In this document: piece by piece, positions 8,831-15,161 of the stretch
How the letters are laid out: each line of letters opens with the position of its first letter
Numbering within the stretch: the first letter of the stretch is position 1
The notes under the pieces: generated by a model
What the model saw: only the letters and a program-made list of their open reading frames with translations
Told to the model about the DNA's origin: nothing
Database searches by the model: none
Translations under genes and position numbers: made by a program
DNA from: an uncultured Aquincola sp.
GTDB lineage: Bacteria; Pseudomonadota; Gammaproteobacteria; Burkholderiales; Burkholderiaceae
Direction of reading: 5' to 3'
Length of the DNA stretch: 15,913 nucleotides
Assembly (NCBI GenBank): GCA_937883885.1
Contig: CAKZXL010000917.1
Coordinates: 1-15,913 of the forward strand

Positions 8831-8835
8831 CGAGG
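8831..8835 (+). promoter_or_regulatory. Ribosome binding site that decides the small-subunit start
   Basis: CGAGG ends directly against an ATG at 8836 but sits 6 bp before the ATG at 8842. The spacing favours 8842 as the true start of the [2Fe-2S] subunit. Confidence 0.55.
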
Positions 8836-8841
8836 ATGCTC

Positions 8842-9363
8842 ATGCCCCCTGCTACTTCTTCCGCACCCGACGGCATGGCCCAGCGGCCGGTGCGACTGCA
8901 CATCAACGGCCGCGCCACCACGCTGCTGGTGGCGCCCTGGGTGACGTTGCTGGACCTGCTGCGCGACCATGCCGACCTCACCGGCACCAAGAAGGGCTGC
9001 GACCACGGCCAGTGCGGCGCCTGCACCGTGCTGCTGGACGGCAAGCGCATCAACAGCTGCCTGACGCTGGCCGTCTCGCACGACGGCGCCACCATCACCA
9101 CGGTCGAAGGCCTGGCCGCCGAAGACGGCACGCTGCATCCTTTGCAGCAAGCCTTCATCGACCACGATGCCTTCCAGTGCGGGTACTGCACCCCGGGGCA
9201 GCTGTGCTCGGCCATGGGCCTGGTCCAGGAAGGCGGCGCCGAGACACCCGAGCAGCTGCAGGAGCTGATGAGCGGCAACCTGTGCCGCTGCGGTGCCTAC
9301 CCGCAGATCGTCAAGGCCGTGTCCACCGTGGCGCTGCGCCCGCGTGACAGGGGCGTGGCATGA
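8842..9363 (+). CDS. Aldehyde oxidoreductase [2Fe-2S] subunit (xanthine oxidase family, PaoA/YagT type)
   Basis: A 173-residue iron-sulphur subunit that passes electrons from the molybdenum centre to FAD. The N-terminal ferredoxin-like domain has GCDHGQCGAC then INSC, giving Cys53, Cys58, Cys61 and Cys73 for the first [2Fe-2S] cluster. The C-terminal helical domain has QCGYCTPGQ (Cys113, Cys116) and NLCRCGAY (Cys148, Cys150) for the second. All eight ligands are present. E. coli PaoA carries a Tat signal; here the N-terminus (MPPATSSAPDGMAQRPVRL) has no twin-arginine motif or hydrophobic stretch, and neither does the upstream in-frame extension, so the enzyme is predicted cytoplasmic. Alternative starts are the ATG at 8836 and one at 8875 (MAQRPVRL). 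The stop overlaps the next start as ATGA. It could instead be annotated as a carbon-monoxide/xanthine dehydrogenase-type small subunit, but the partner subunits favour the Pao type. Confidence 0.93.
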   Translation: MPPATSSAPDGMAQRPVRLHINGRATTLLVAPWVTLLDLLRDHADLTGTKKGCDHGQCGACTVLLDGKRINSCLTLAVSHDGATITTVEGLAAEDGTLHPLQQAFIDHDAFQCGYCTPGQLCSAMGLVQEGGAETPEQLQELMSGNLCRCGAYPQIVKAVSTVALRPRDRGVA

Positions 9364-10439
9364 GCCCGTTTGAACACCTGATGCCCGCCGACCTGCCCGC
9401 CGCGCTGCAGGCGCTGGGCCGGCCCCCCGCCACCCGCGCCGACGGCGCCCGACCGCTGGCCGGCGGCACCAACCTGCTCGACATGATGAAGGCCGACCTG
9501 ATGCGGCCCACGCGCCTGGTGGACGTGCACCGGCTGCCCTTGCAGGCCATCTCCGCCACGCCCGACGGCGGGCTGCAACTGGGCGCGCTGGCCACCAATG
9601 CCGCCACCGCCGCCCACCCGCTGGTGCGCGAGCGCTACCCGCTGCTGGCGGCGGCCTTGCTGTCGGGCGCTTCGCCGCAGATACGCAACATGGCCACCAA
9701 CGGCGGCAACCTGTTGCAGCGCACCCGCTGCGCCTACTTCTACGACGCGCAGGTGCCCTGCAACAAGCGCCAGCCCGGCAGCGGCTGCCCGGCGCGCGAA
9801 GGGCTGGCGCGCTCGCATGCCATCCTGGGTGCCAGCGAACACTGCGTGGCCACGCATCCGTCGGACTTCTGCGTGGCGCTGCGCGCACTCGACGCCACGG
9901 TGCATGTGCAATCGGCGCGCGGCAGCCGCGCCATCCCGATGGCCGACTTCCACCGCCTGCCCGGCGACCGGCCCGAGGTGGACACCGAACTGCAGCCCGA
10001 CGAGCTGATCACGCACCTGAGCCTGCCGCCGGCAGCGGCAGGCTTTGCCCGCCATGCCACCTACCTGAAGCTGCGGGAGCGGGCCTCGTACGCCTTTGCG
10101 CTGGTGTCGGTGGCAGCCGCGCTGGACCTGGATGGCGAGGGCCGCATCCGCGAGGCGCGCATCGCCCTGGGCGGCGTGGCCCACAAGCCCTGGCGCCTGC
10201 CCGAAGCCGAGGCCCTGCTGCAAGGCCAGACGCCCGGCGCCGAAGCCTTCGGCCAGGCCGCCGCGCGCCTGCTGCAAGGCGCACAGGCCTGCGGCGCGCC
10301 AGGCACCGACAACGCCTTCAAGCTGCCGATGGCCCACCGCGCCGTGGTGCGTGCACTGTCGATGGCCAGCGAAGGCGAACTCACCAACACCGGCCCGCTC
10401 GCGGGCCTGGCCACCGCGGCCGCACGCAGGGAGGCTTGA
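9360..10439 (+). CDS. Aldehyde oxidoreductase FAD-binding subunit with [4Fe-4S]-type cysteine insertion (PaoB/YagS type)
   Basis: A 359-residue FAD subunit of a molybdenum hydroxylase. The FAD site is seen in PLAGGTNLLDMMKADLM and MATNGGNLLQRTRC. Directly after it, residues 124-162 form an insertion with four cysteines: Cys124 (TRCAYFYD), Cys134 (PCNKR), Cys143 (GSGC) and Cys162 (EHC). In the PaoB-type and 4-hydroxybenzoyl-CoA reductase beta-type subunits such an insertion carries an extra [4Fe-4S] cluster; ordinary xanthine dehydrogenase FAD subunits lack it. This is the main reason for the PaoABC assignment. The C-terminal part (YLKLRERASYAFALVSVAAA, then ARIALGGVAHKPWR) is the usual CO dehydrogenase flavoprotein C-terminal domain. 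The start overlaps the previous stop as ATGA, has AGGGG 6 bp upstream, and the stop overlaps the next start as TGATG, so all three subunits are probably co-translated. Confidence 0.94.
   Translation: MSPFEHLMPADLPAALQALGRPPATRADGARPLAGGTNLLDMMKADLMRPTRLVDVHRLPLQAISATPDGGLQLGALATNAATAAHPLVRERYPLLAAALLSGASPQIRNMATNGGNLLQRTRCAYFYDAQVPCNKRQPGSGCPAREGLARSHAILGASEHCVATHPSDFCVALRALDATVHVQSARGSRAIPMADFHRLPGDRPEVDTELQPDELITHLSLPPAAAGFARHATYLKLRERASYAFALVSVAAALDLDGEGRIREARIALGGVAHKPWRLPEAEALLQGQTPGAEAFGQAAARLLQGAQACGAPGTDNAFKLPMAHRAVVRALSMASEGELTNTGPLAGLATAAARREA
10428..10434 (+). promoter_or_regulatory. Ribosome binding site of the molybdopterin subunit
   Basis: AGGGAGG, one of the strongest Shine-Dalgarno matches in the window. 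It lies 4 bp before the ATG at 10439 and only 1 bp before an in-frame TTG at 10436, so ATG 10439 is the start. Confidence 0.7.
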
Positions 10440-12730
10440 TGAACGATCGCTTCAACCCGGTGGACAGCACGCTGCCCGACCTGATGGCCCAGCGCCCGCC
10501 CGTGACCCTGGGCATGCCGCTGCCCCGGCTGGACGGCCCGGCCAAGGTGAGCGGCCGCGCCCGCTATGCGGCCGAGCACCCGGCCGGCGACCTGCTGTAC
10601 GGCGTGATCGTCGACACCCCGGTGGCCCGTGGCCACATCGAGCGCATCGACGTACGCCGCGCGATGGCGGTGCCCGGCGTGGTGGAGGTCATCACCCACG
10701 AGAACCGGCCGCGCATGCGCTCGCTGGACCTGTTCTACAAGGACATGACGGCGCCGGTGACCGGCAGCCCCTTCAAGCCGCTGCACGACGACCAGGTGCA
10801 CTACAGCGGCCAGCCGGTGGCCGTGGTGGTGGCCACCAGCTTCGAGGCAGCTCGCCATGCCGCCACGCTGGTGGACGCCCAGGTGGCCGCCGAGCCGCAC
10901 CAGACCGACCTGATGGCCGTGCTGCCCGAAGCCCGCGAGCCCAGCGCGCTGCGCGCCGGCTTCAAGCCGCCGCCCAAGCCGCGCGGCGATGCAGAGGCCG
11001 CCTATGCGCAGGCGCCGGTGCAGGTGGAGGCCGAGTTCCACCACGGCGCCGAGCACCACAACCCGATGGAGCTGCACGGCACCACCGTGATCTACGGCCG
11101 CAACCGGCACCTGACGGTGCACGACAAGACCCAGGGCTCGCAGAACGTGCGCTGGGTGCTGTCGCGTGTGTTCGGCCTGCCCAAGAGCCGGCTGACGGTG
11201 AAGAACGAGTTCGTCGGCGGCGCCTTCGGCTCGGGCCTGCGGCCGCAGCCCACGGTGCTGCTGGCCACGATGGCGGCGCTGAAGCTCGAACGATCGGTGC
11301 GCGTGGTGCTCACGCGGCAGCAGATGTTCAACTTCGGCCACCGGCCCGAGAGCTGGCAGCGTGTGAAGCTCGGCGCCGCGCCCGATGGCGAGCTGCTGGC
11401 GCTGACGCACGATGCGGTGGGCGCCACCTCACGCAAGGAAGACTATGTGGAGGTGGTGGTGAACTGGTCGAGCCAGCTCTACCGCAGCCAGACCGCGCGC
11501 CTGGGCTACCAGCTGGCCGAACTGGACCATTACAGCCCGATGGACATGCGCGCGCCCGGCGCCGCCCATGGCGTGCATGCCATCGAGGTGGCGATGGACG
11601 AACTGGCCCACCGGCTGCAGATGGACCCGGTGGCGCTGCGGCTGAAGAACTACGCCGACCACGACTACAACGAGGACCTGCCCTTTTCCAGCAAGGAGCT
11701 GCGCGCCTGCTACCAGCAGGCGGCCGAGCGCTTCGGCTGGGAAGGCCGGCCGCAGGCGCCGCGCTCGATGCGCGAAGGCCGCGAGCTGGTGGGCTGGGGC
11801 ATGGCCAGCGGCACCTGGGACGCGATGCAGATGTTCGCCCGCGTGCATGCGGTGCTGCAGTCCGACGGCAAGCTGCTGCTGCGCACCGCGGCCAGCGACA
11901 TCGGCACCGGCACGCTGACGGTGATGACCCAGATCGGCGCTGCTTCGATGGGCATGGCGATGGAGGACGTGACCTTCGAGCTGGGCGACTCCAACCTGCC
12001 GGTGGCGCCGGTGGAAGGCGGCTCATCCCACGTCACCACCATCGGCTCGGCGGTGCAGGGCGTGTGCGAGCGGTTGCAGCACAAGCTGTGGGAGCTGGCG
12101 CGCAAGCAGCCCAATTCGCCCTTTGCCACCTGCCGCTTCCACGACGTGGGCTTTGCCAAGGGCTTCATGTACCTGCGCTTCGAGCGCGACGTGACGGTGC
12201 GGCTGACCGACATCCTGGCGGCCGCCGGCCTGAAGGGGCTGGAAGAAAAGTACCTGATGCTGCCCGCCGTGCTCAAGCAGAAGAAGTACACCCGCGCGGT
12301 GCACTCGGCGGTGTTCTGCGAGGTGAAGGTGGACGAGGACTTCGGCACCGTCCGCGTGACGCGGGTGGTCAGTGCCATTGCGGCCGGCCGCATCATCAAC
12401 CTGCAGACGGCGCGCAGCCAGATCATCGGCGGCGTGGTGTGGGGCATCAGCCAGGCGCTGCACGAAGAGACCCAGGCCGACCAGCAGCTGGGCCGCTTCA
12501 TGAACCGCGACTTCGCGCAGTACCACGTGCCGGTGAATGCCGACATCCACGACATCGACGTGATCTTCGTGGAAGAGAAGGACCGCATCGCCAGCCGCCT
12601 GGGCGCCAAGGGCGTGGGCGAAATCGGCCTGGTGGGCGTGGCCGCAGCCGTGTGCAACGCCATCCACCATGCCACCGGCCGCCGCATCCTGAGCCTGCCG
12701 ATGACGCCCGACAAGGTGATGGCGCCATGA
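10439..12730 (+). CDS. Aldehyde oxidoreductase molybdopterin-binding subunit (xanthine oxidase family, PaoC/YagR type)
   Basis: A 763-residue catalytic subunit that binds the molybdenum cofactor and hydroxylates aldehydes (possibly other carbonyl or N-heterocyclic substrates) with water as the oxygen source. The N-terminal domain (RLDGPAKVSGRARYAAEH, then GQPVAVVVATSFEAARHAA) is the aldehyde oxidase a/b hammerhead. Cofactor-binding motifs follow: EFVGGAFGSG (Phe258-Gly266 region), MRAPGAAHG (370-378) and GKGVGEIG-like AKGVGEIG with the predicted catalytic Glu728. The length and the mid-C-terminal segment (DILAAAGLKGLEEKYLML) suit the YagR/PaoC group. It follows the FAD subunit with a 1-bp TGATG overlap. 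No XdhC/PaoD-type cofactor-insertion gene follows, although this group usually needs one. The true substrate is unknown. The C-terminal codons are followed at once by dyad-rich non-coding sequence. Confidence 0.95.
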   Translation: MNDRFNPVDSTLPDLMAQRPPVTLGMPLPRLDGPAKVSGRARYAAEHPAGDLLYGVIVDTPVARGHIERIDVRRAMAVPGVVEVITHENRPRMRSLDLFYKDMTAPVTGSPFKPLHDDQVHYSGQPVAVVVATSFEAARHAATLVDAQVAAEPHQTDLMAVLPEAREPSALRAGFKPPPKPRGDAEAAYAQAPVQVEAEFHHGAEHHNPMELHGTTVIYGRNRHLTVHDKTQGSQNVRWVLSRVFGLPKSRLTVKNEFVGGAFGSGLRPQPTVLLATMAALKLERSVRVVLTRQQMFNFGHRPESWQRVKLGAAPDGELLALTHDAVGATSRKEDYVEVVVNWSSQLYRSQTARLGYQLAELDHYSPMDMRAPGAAHGVHAIEVAMDELAHRLQMDPVALRLKNYADHDYNEDLPFSSKELRACYQQAAERFGWEGRPQAPRSMREGRELVGWGMASGTWDAMQMFARVHAVLQSDGKLLLRTAASDIGTGTLTVMTQIGAASMGMAMEDVTFELGDSNLPVAPVEGGSSHVTTIGSAVQGVCERLQHKLWELARKQPNSPFATCRFHDVGFAKGFMYLRFERDVTVRLTDILAAAGLKGLEEKYLMLPAVLKQKKYTRAVHSAVFCEVKVDEDFGTVRVTRVVSAIAAGRIINLQTARSQIIGGVVWGISQALHEETQADQQLGRFMNRDFAQYHVPVNADIHDIDVIFVEEKDRIASRLGAKGVGEIGLVGVAAAVCNAIHHATGRRILSLPMTPDKVMAP

Positions 12731-12740
12731 GCAAGGGGCG

Positions 12741-12799
12741 GGCATTGGTAACAGCAGCAGGGGCCAGTGCGCCCGCCGCGGGCCCCGTAGGCCAATGCT
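12741..12799 (+). terminator. Two-part inverted repeat after the aldehyde oxidoreductase operon
   Basis: Outer arms GCATTGG (12742-12748) and CCAATGC (12792-12798) pair perfectly; nested inside, GGGGCC (12760-12765) pairs with GGCCCC (12781-12786) around a 15-nt loop. The first arm begins 12 bp after the molybdopterin-subunit stop. There is no T-tract, so this may be a Rho-dependent end, an mRNA 3' stabiliser or a regulatory structure. A 24-codon frame that begins with ATGA over the stop (12727-12801) spans it and is judged non-coding. Confidence 0.4.
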
Positions 12800-12806
12800 G
12801 ACGGCA

Positions 12807-12837
12807 CTTGCCGGTTGCAGCCGACTGCCCCGGCAAG
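12807..12837 (+). terminator. Second strong hairpin downstream of the oxidoreductase operon
   Basis: CTTGCCGG (12807-12814) pairs with CCGGCAAG (12830-12837); after a small asymmetric internal loop, GCAG (12817-12820) pairs with CTGC (12825-12828) around the tetraloop CCGA. The 12 paired positions make this the best-formed stem in the region. No T-run follows. It lies 105 bp before the GlsB-family gene and could end the upstream transcript or act in the leader of the downstream one. Confidence 0.45.
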
Positions 12838-12942
12838 GGCCCCGCCCTAATCTCACTTCACCGGTGGCCCGCCCTCGAGCCACAGGCCCCAACAACCGGC
12901 CACCAGGCTGGTGATCATCAAATCAAACTTTGGAGTGAACTC

Positions 12943-13212
12943 ATGAACCTCATCATCTGGCTGGTTGTCGGCGGGCTCATCGGATGGGTCGCGAGCATGA
13001 TCATGCGCACCGACGCGCAGCAGGGCGTGATCCTGAACGTGGTGGTCGGCATCGTCGGCGCCATGCTCGGCGGCTGGCTGCTGTCGCCGCTGGTCGGCGC
13101 CGGTACGGTGAATCAGGGTGACTTCAGCGTGATGGGCCTGCTGCTGTCGCTGGGCGGCGCGATCATCCTGCTGGCGATCGTGAACCTGGTGCGTCGCGGC
13201 AGCGTCCGCTGA
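12943..13212 (+). CDS. GlsB/YeaQ/YmgE-family small membrane protein (transglycosylase-associated)
   Basis: An 89-residue, almost wholly hydrophobic and glycine-rich protein with three predicted membrane helices: about residues 3-20 (LIIWLVVGGLIGWVASMIM), 28-50 (GVILNVVVGIVGAMLGGWLL) and 60-83 (FSVMGLLLSLGGAIILLAIV). The GGLIGW and VGIVGAMLGGW patterns and the length match the family called transglycosylase-associated protein or GlsB/YeaQ/YmgE. Members are often stress-induced; the molecular role is not established, and the transglycosylase name is historical. The start at 12943 has GGAG 7 bp upstream and gives the standard N-terminus; an in-frame extension to 12808 would cross the hairpin region and adds no conserved residues. 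It stands alone, 212 bp after the oxidoreductase operon, and ends in paired hairpins. Confidence 0.9.
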   Translation: MNLIIWLVVGGLIGWVASMIMRTDAQQGVILNVVVGIVGAMLGGWLLSPLVGAGTVNQGDFSVMGLLLSLGGAIILLAIVNLVRRGSVR

Positions 13213-13218
13213 CCGCAG

Positions 13219-13240
13219 CGGCTGCGCCACGGCGCAGCCG
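13219..13240. terminator. Hairpin 1 of a convergent terminator pair
   Basis: CGGCTGCGC (13219-13227) pairs perfectly with GCGCAGCCG (13232-13240) around CACG. The 9-bp stem starts 6 bp after the GlsB-family stop codon. No T-tract follows; GC-rich genomes often lack one. Because the stem is symmetrical it could act on both strands. Confidence 0.55.
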
Positions 13241-13252
13241 AACGAGCAAGCT

Positions 13253-13276
13253 CAACGCGCCCTGCGGGGCGCGTTG
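13253..13276. terminator. Hairpin 2 of a convergent terminator pair
   Basis: CAACGCGCCC (13253-13262) pairs perfectly with GGGCGCGTTG (13267-13276) around TGCG, a 10-bp stem with a stable-looking tetraloop. It lies 12 bp after hairpin 1 and 17 bp before the stop of the convergent membrane-protein gene at 13294. Together the two stems very probably insulate the converging transcripts. Confidence 0.6.
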
Positions 13277-13293
13277 TCACGTTCAAAGACCAG

Positions 13294-13581
13294 TCAGCCC
13301 AAGAAAGGGCTGGCCAGCTGCATCAGACCCAGCAGCACGCCGCACACCGCCAGGTGCACGAAGCGGTGGCGCCAGCCGGCCGCCAGGTCGATGCCCAGGC
13401 GCACCGACAGGCAACCCCACAGCATCACCAGCAGCAGGGCCGCGGCTTCAGGGCGTTCGAGTGGGTGACCGCCAGCCTTCATCAGGCCGACGAGCGCGAC
13501 CCAGAGGCCAGCGCCCATGATGGTGGAAGCCGTCACCTCGTTGAAGGCGGGCTTGCGCAGAAGAATGCCAACGACTTGCAT
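13294..13581 (-). CDS. Small hypothetical membrane protein, three predicted helices
   Basis: A 95-residue protein that I do not recognise. Three hydrophobic segments are visible: about residues 19-36 (STIMGAGLWVALVGLMKAG), 45-63 (AAALLLVMLWGCLSVRLGI) and 73-92 (FVHLAVCGVLLGLMQLAS). Charged linkers (HPLERPE, AGWRHRF) separate them, so it is likely an inner-membrane protein. The open frame extends further upstream, but that part overlaps the divergent DUF3422 gene; the ATG at 13581 is chosen because it begins a sensible short N-terminus (MQVVGILLRKP) in the intergenic space. No clear ribosome binding site is seen. It is divergent from the DUF3422 gene and convergent with the GlsB-family gene. 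A shared regulation or function with DUF3422 is possible but unproven. That it is a real gene rests on the membrane pattern and on fitting cleanly between its neighbours. Confidence 0.7.
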   Translation of the reverse strand: MQVVGILLRKPAFNEVTASTIMGAGLWVALVGLMKAGGHPLERPEAAALLLVMLWGCLSVRLGIDLAAGWRHRFVHLAVCGVLLGLMQLASPFLG

Positions 13582-13605
13582 GGCGCAAGCGTAGCGCGTT
13601 GCGCC
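13582..13605. promoter_or_regulatory. Inverted repeat at the divergent start region
   Basis: GGCGCAA (13582-13588) and TTGCGCC (13599-13605) form a perfect 7-bp dyad with a 10-nt centre (GCGTAGCGCG). It abuts the start codon of the small membrane protein and lies in the divergent gap to the DUF3422 gene. It could be an operator for one or both genes, or a structure in the short leader that covers the expected ribosome-binding position of the minus-strand gene. Confidence 0.35.
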
Positions 13606-13696
13606 CGCCGCCGATCCTGCAAACAGCAGGGGCGCGATGCCCCAGCTCGGCCCTGGCGCAGGCACACTCGGCCTGTCGCACACCGCCCGCGCTGCA

Positions 13697-15052
13697 ATGA
13701 CATCACTTCCCGCATCTTCGGCCGCCACCGCTGACACCTTTGCCGCCTCCACGGCGCTGCCGCCGGATGACGATTGGCGAGAGATGTTGCACAACGAAGT
13801 GCATGCGCGGCCCTCAGCGCGCATCCGCCTGCCGGCGCTGGTGTTCACCGTGGCCGTGCTCAACCATGGCGTCAGCCGCGAGGACGAGTGGGCGCACCTG
13901 AAGCAGCTGCCCGGCCAGGCCGGCCTGCGGCTGGAAGACCTGCACGGCAACTTCCTGCGCCTGCGCTTTGCCGACCACACGCTGAAGTGGGAACGCCACA
14001 CCGAATTCACCCGCTATGCGGTGGTGCAACCGCTGCCCGAAGGCGCCGGGCTGGACCATGCCGAGCCCGCGTTGCTGGACCAGCTGGTGCTGCCGCCCGA
14101 CTGGCTGCGCGCAGTGCCCGGCCGCACCGTGGCCGCGCTGCAGCTGGTGATGCTGGAGACCGACATCACCGACCCGCATGCGGCACTGGCCGCTGCGCAG
14201 CGCTGGTTCGGCGGCCGCACGGTGGTGGCCTCGTTGATGGGCAACGGCCACTCGATGGCGGTGACCAACTTCCGCCTGCGCACCGACGGCTTCGAGCGAC
14301 TGCTGGTGCTGGCGCCGCCCGGCACCACCGAGACCCGCGCCGGACGCATCTCGCAGCGGCTGCTGGAAATCGAGATCTACCGGCTGATGGCCTTGCGCGG
14401 CCTGCCGGTGGCCAAGGCGCTGGCACCGGTGCTGGCCGAATCGGAATCGGCACTGGCTACCGTCACCGCCCGGCTGGAAGCGCGCGAAAGCTCGGAGGCC
14501 GAGCTGCTGGACCAGCTGATCCACGTGGCGGCGCGGGTGGAGCGTGCCACCGCCGAACACCAGTACCGCTTCTCGGCCACCGAGGCCTATGACGCGCTGG
14601 TGCGCCAGCGCCTGACCGAGCTGCGCGAAAAGCCCATCCCGGGCACGCAGACCATCGGCGAATTCATGCAGCGCCGGCTGTCGCCGGCCATTGCCACGGT
14701 GGCGGCCACCGCGCAGCGGCTGGGCTCGCTGTCGCAGCGCATCGAACGCAGCAGTGCGCTGTTGCGCACGCGGGTGGACATTGCCACCGAGACACAGAAC
14801 CACCAGCTCCTGGCCAAGCTCACCCGCGGGCAGGAACTGCAGCTGCACCTGCAATCCACCGTGGAGGGGCTGTCGATCGCCGCCATCTCGTACTACGTGA
14901 TCAGCCTGCTGCTGTACGGCGGCAAGGCCGCCAAGGCCGCCGGCCTGCCGCTGAACCCCGAGATGGCCGCCGGGGCCGCGATTCCGCTGGTGCTGTGGGC
15001 GGTGTGGCAGGCCACGCGGCGCATCCATCGGCGGCTGCACACGCAGGACTGA
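13697..15052 (+). CDS. DUF3422 family protein with two C-terminal membrane segments
   Basis: A 451-residue protein of a family without a proven function. Hallmarks: MLHNEVHARPSARIRLPALV (residues 30-49), HTEFTRYAVVQ, a long charged helical middle part (ESALATVTARLEARESSEAE through RSSALLRTRVDIATETQNHQ), and the C-terminal TVEGLSIAAISYYVISLLLY (first membrane segment, about 393-410) followed by GAAIPLVLWAVWQATRR (second, about 426-441) and a basic tail. This is a large soluble domain anchored by a C-terminal hairpin, a layout that also occurs in CorA-like channels, though no GMN motif is present. Start: ATG 13697 is preferred because homologues usually begin about 20-30 residues before LHNEVHAR; the in-frame ATG 13637 has a better Shine-Dalgarno (AGGGG) and would add 20 residues, so the choice is open. 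The gene is divergent from a small membrane protein and not obviously in an operon. Confidence 0.88.
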   Translation: MTSLPASSAATADTFAASTALPPDDDWREMLHNEVHARPSARIRLPALVFTVAVLNHGVSREDEWAHLKQLPGQAGLRLEDLHGNFLRLRFADHTLKWERHTEFTRYAVVQPLPEGAGLDHAEPALLDQLVLPPDWLRAVPGRTVAALQLVMLETDITDPHAALAAAQRWFGGRTVVASLMGNGHSMAVTNFRLRTDGFERLLVLAPPGTTETRAGRISQRLLEIEIYRLMALRGLPVAKALAPVLAESESALATVTARLEARESSEAELLDQLIHVAARVERATAEHQYRFSATEAYDALVRQRLTELREKPIPGTQTIGEFMQRRLSPAIATVAATAQRLGSLSQRIERSSALLRTRVDIATETQNHQLLAKLTRGQELQLHLQSTVEGLSIAAISYYVISLLLYGGKAAKAAGLPLNPEMAAGAAIPLVLWAVWQATRRIHRRLHTQD

Positions 15053-15161
15053 AGCCGCTTGCAAGCCCGGTCCTACAAGCGATAGCGCCTCCACCCGGCA
15101 AGCGCGGGCCGGCACGCCATGCACAGTGGGTCATCCCCACCGCCCATCGCGGGAGCCCACC
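15053..15161 (+). promoter_or_regulatory. Intergenic region upstream of the DUF3182-type gene
   Basis: A 109-bp gap. It holds a perfect palindrome GCTTGCAAGC (15057-15066), a GTCCTAC heptamer (15070-15076) also found upstream of glgC, a small hairpin GTGGG-TCATC-CCCAC (15126-15140), and the Shine-Dalgarno GGGAG (15151-15155) 6 bp before the ATG at 15162. No clear -35/-10 pair was recognised. Confidence 0.45.

Larger units (their letters stand above)
8492..8841. promoter_or_regulatory. Divergent intergenic region between glgC and the aldehyde oxidoreductase operon
   Basis: These 350 bp hold no convincing gene. They must contain the promoters for glgC (leftward) and for the three-subunit oxidoreductase (rightward). 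Visible elements are the glgC ribosome binding site (8498-8503), a GTCCTAC heptamer on the minus strand (8551-8557) about 60 bp before the glgC start, the CCCGGG dyad (8624-8639) and the GAGG before 8842. No clear sigma-70 -35/-10 pair was found on either strand. Open frames run through the region, but they lack family motifs and reflect the high GC content. Confidence 0.6.

Noticed and set aside
8491..8841. N-terminal extension of the [2Fe-2S] subunit
   Set aside because: The frame stays open for 115 codons but shows no Tat signal, no ferredoxin-like sequence and would erase the divergent promoter region. A ribosome binding site supports 8842.
10436..10438. TTG at 10436 as start of the molybdopterin subunit
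   Set aside because: Only 1 bp from the Shine-Dalgarno; the ATG 3 bp later is better spaced and a stronger codon.
10061..11410. 449-codon frame antisense to the aldehyde oxidoreductase genes, and a 901-codon frame on the plus strand out of phase at 10096-12801
   Set aside because: Both are out-of-phase readings of the FAD and molybdopterin subunits, which carry cofactor motifs in the chosen frame.
12808..12942. Extension of the GlsB-family protein to 12808
   Set aside because: It would start within a stable hairpin and add 45 non-conserved residues; the ATG at 12943 has a well-spaced GGAG and the family's standard N-terminus.
13582..14010. N-terminal extension of the small membrane protein
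   Set aside because: It would run antisense through the DUF3422 coding region and adds Ser/Arg/Ala-rich sequence with no motif.
15057..15066. Perfect palindrome GCTTGCAAGC after the DUF3422 gene as a terminator
   Set aside because: It has no loop, so it cannot form a useful RNA hairpin; kept only as a note in the intergenic entry.
13814..15124. 436-codon frame antisense to the DUF3422 gene
   Set aside because: No recognisable domain, Gln/Arg/Gly-rich, and it mirrors a conserved family.
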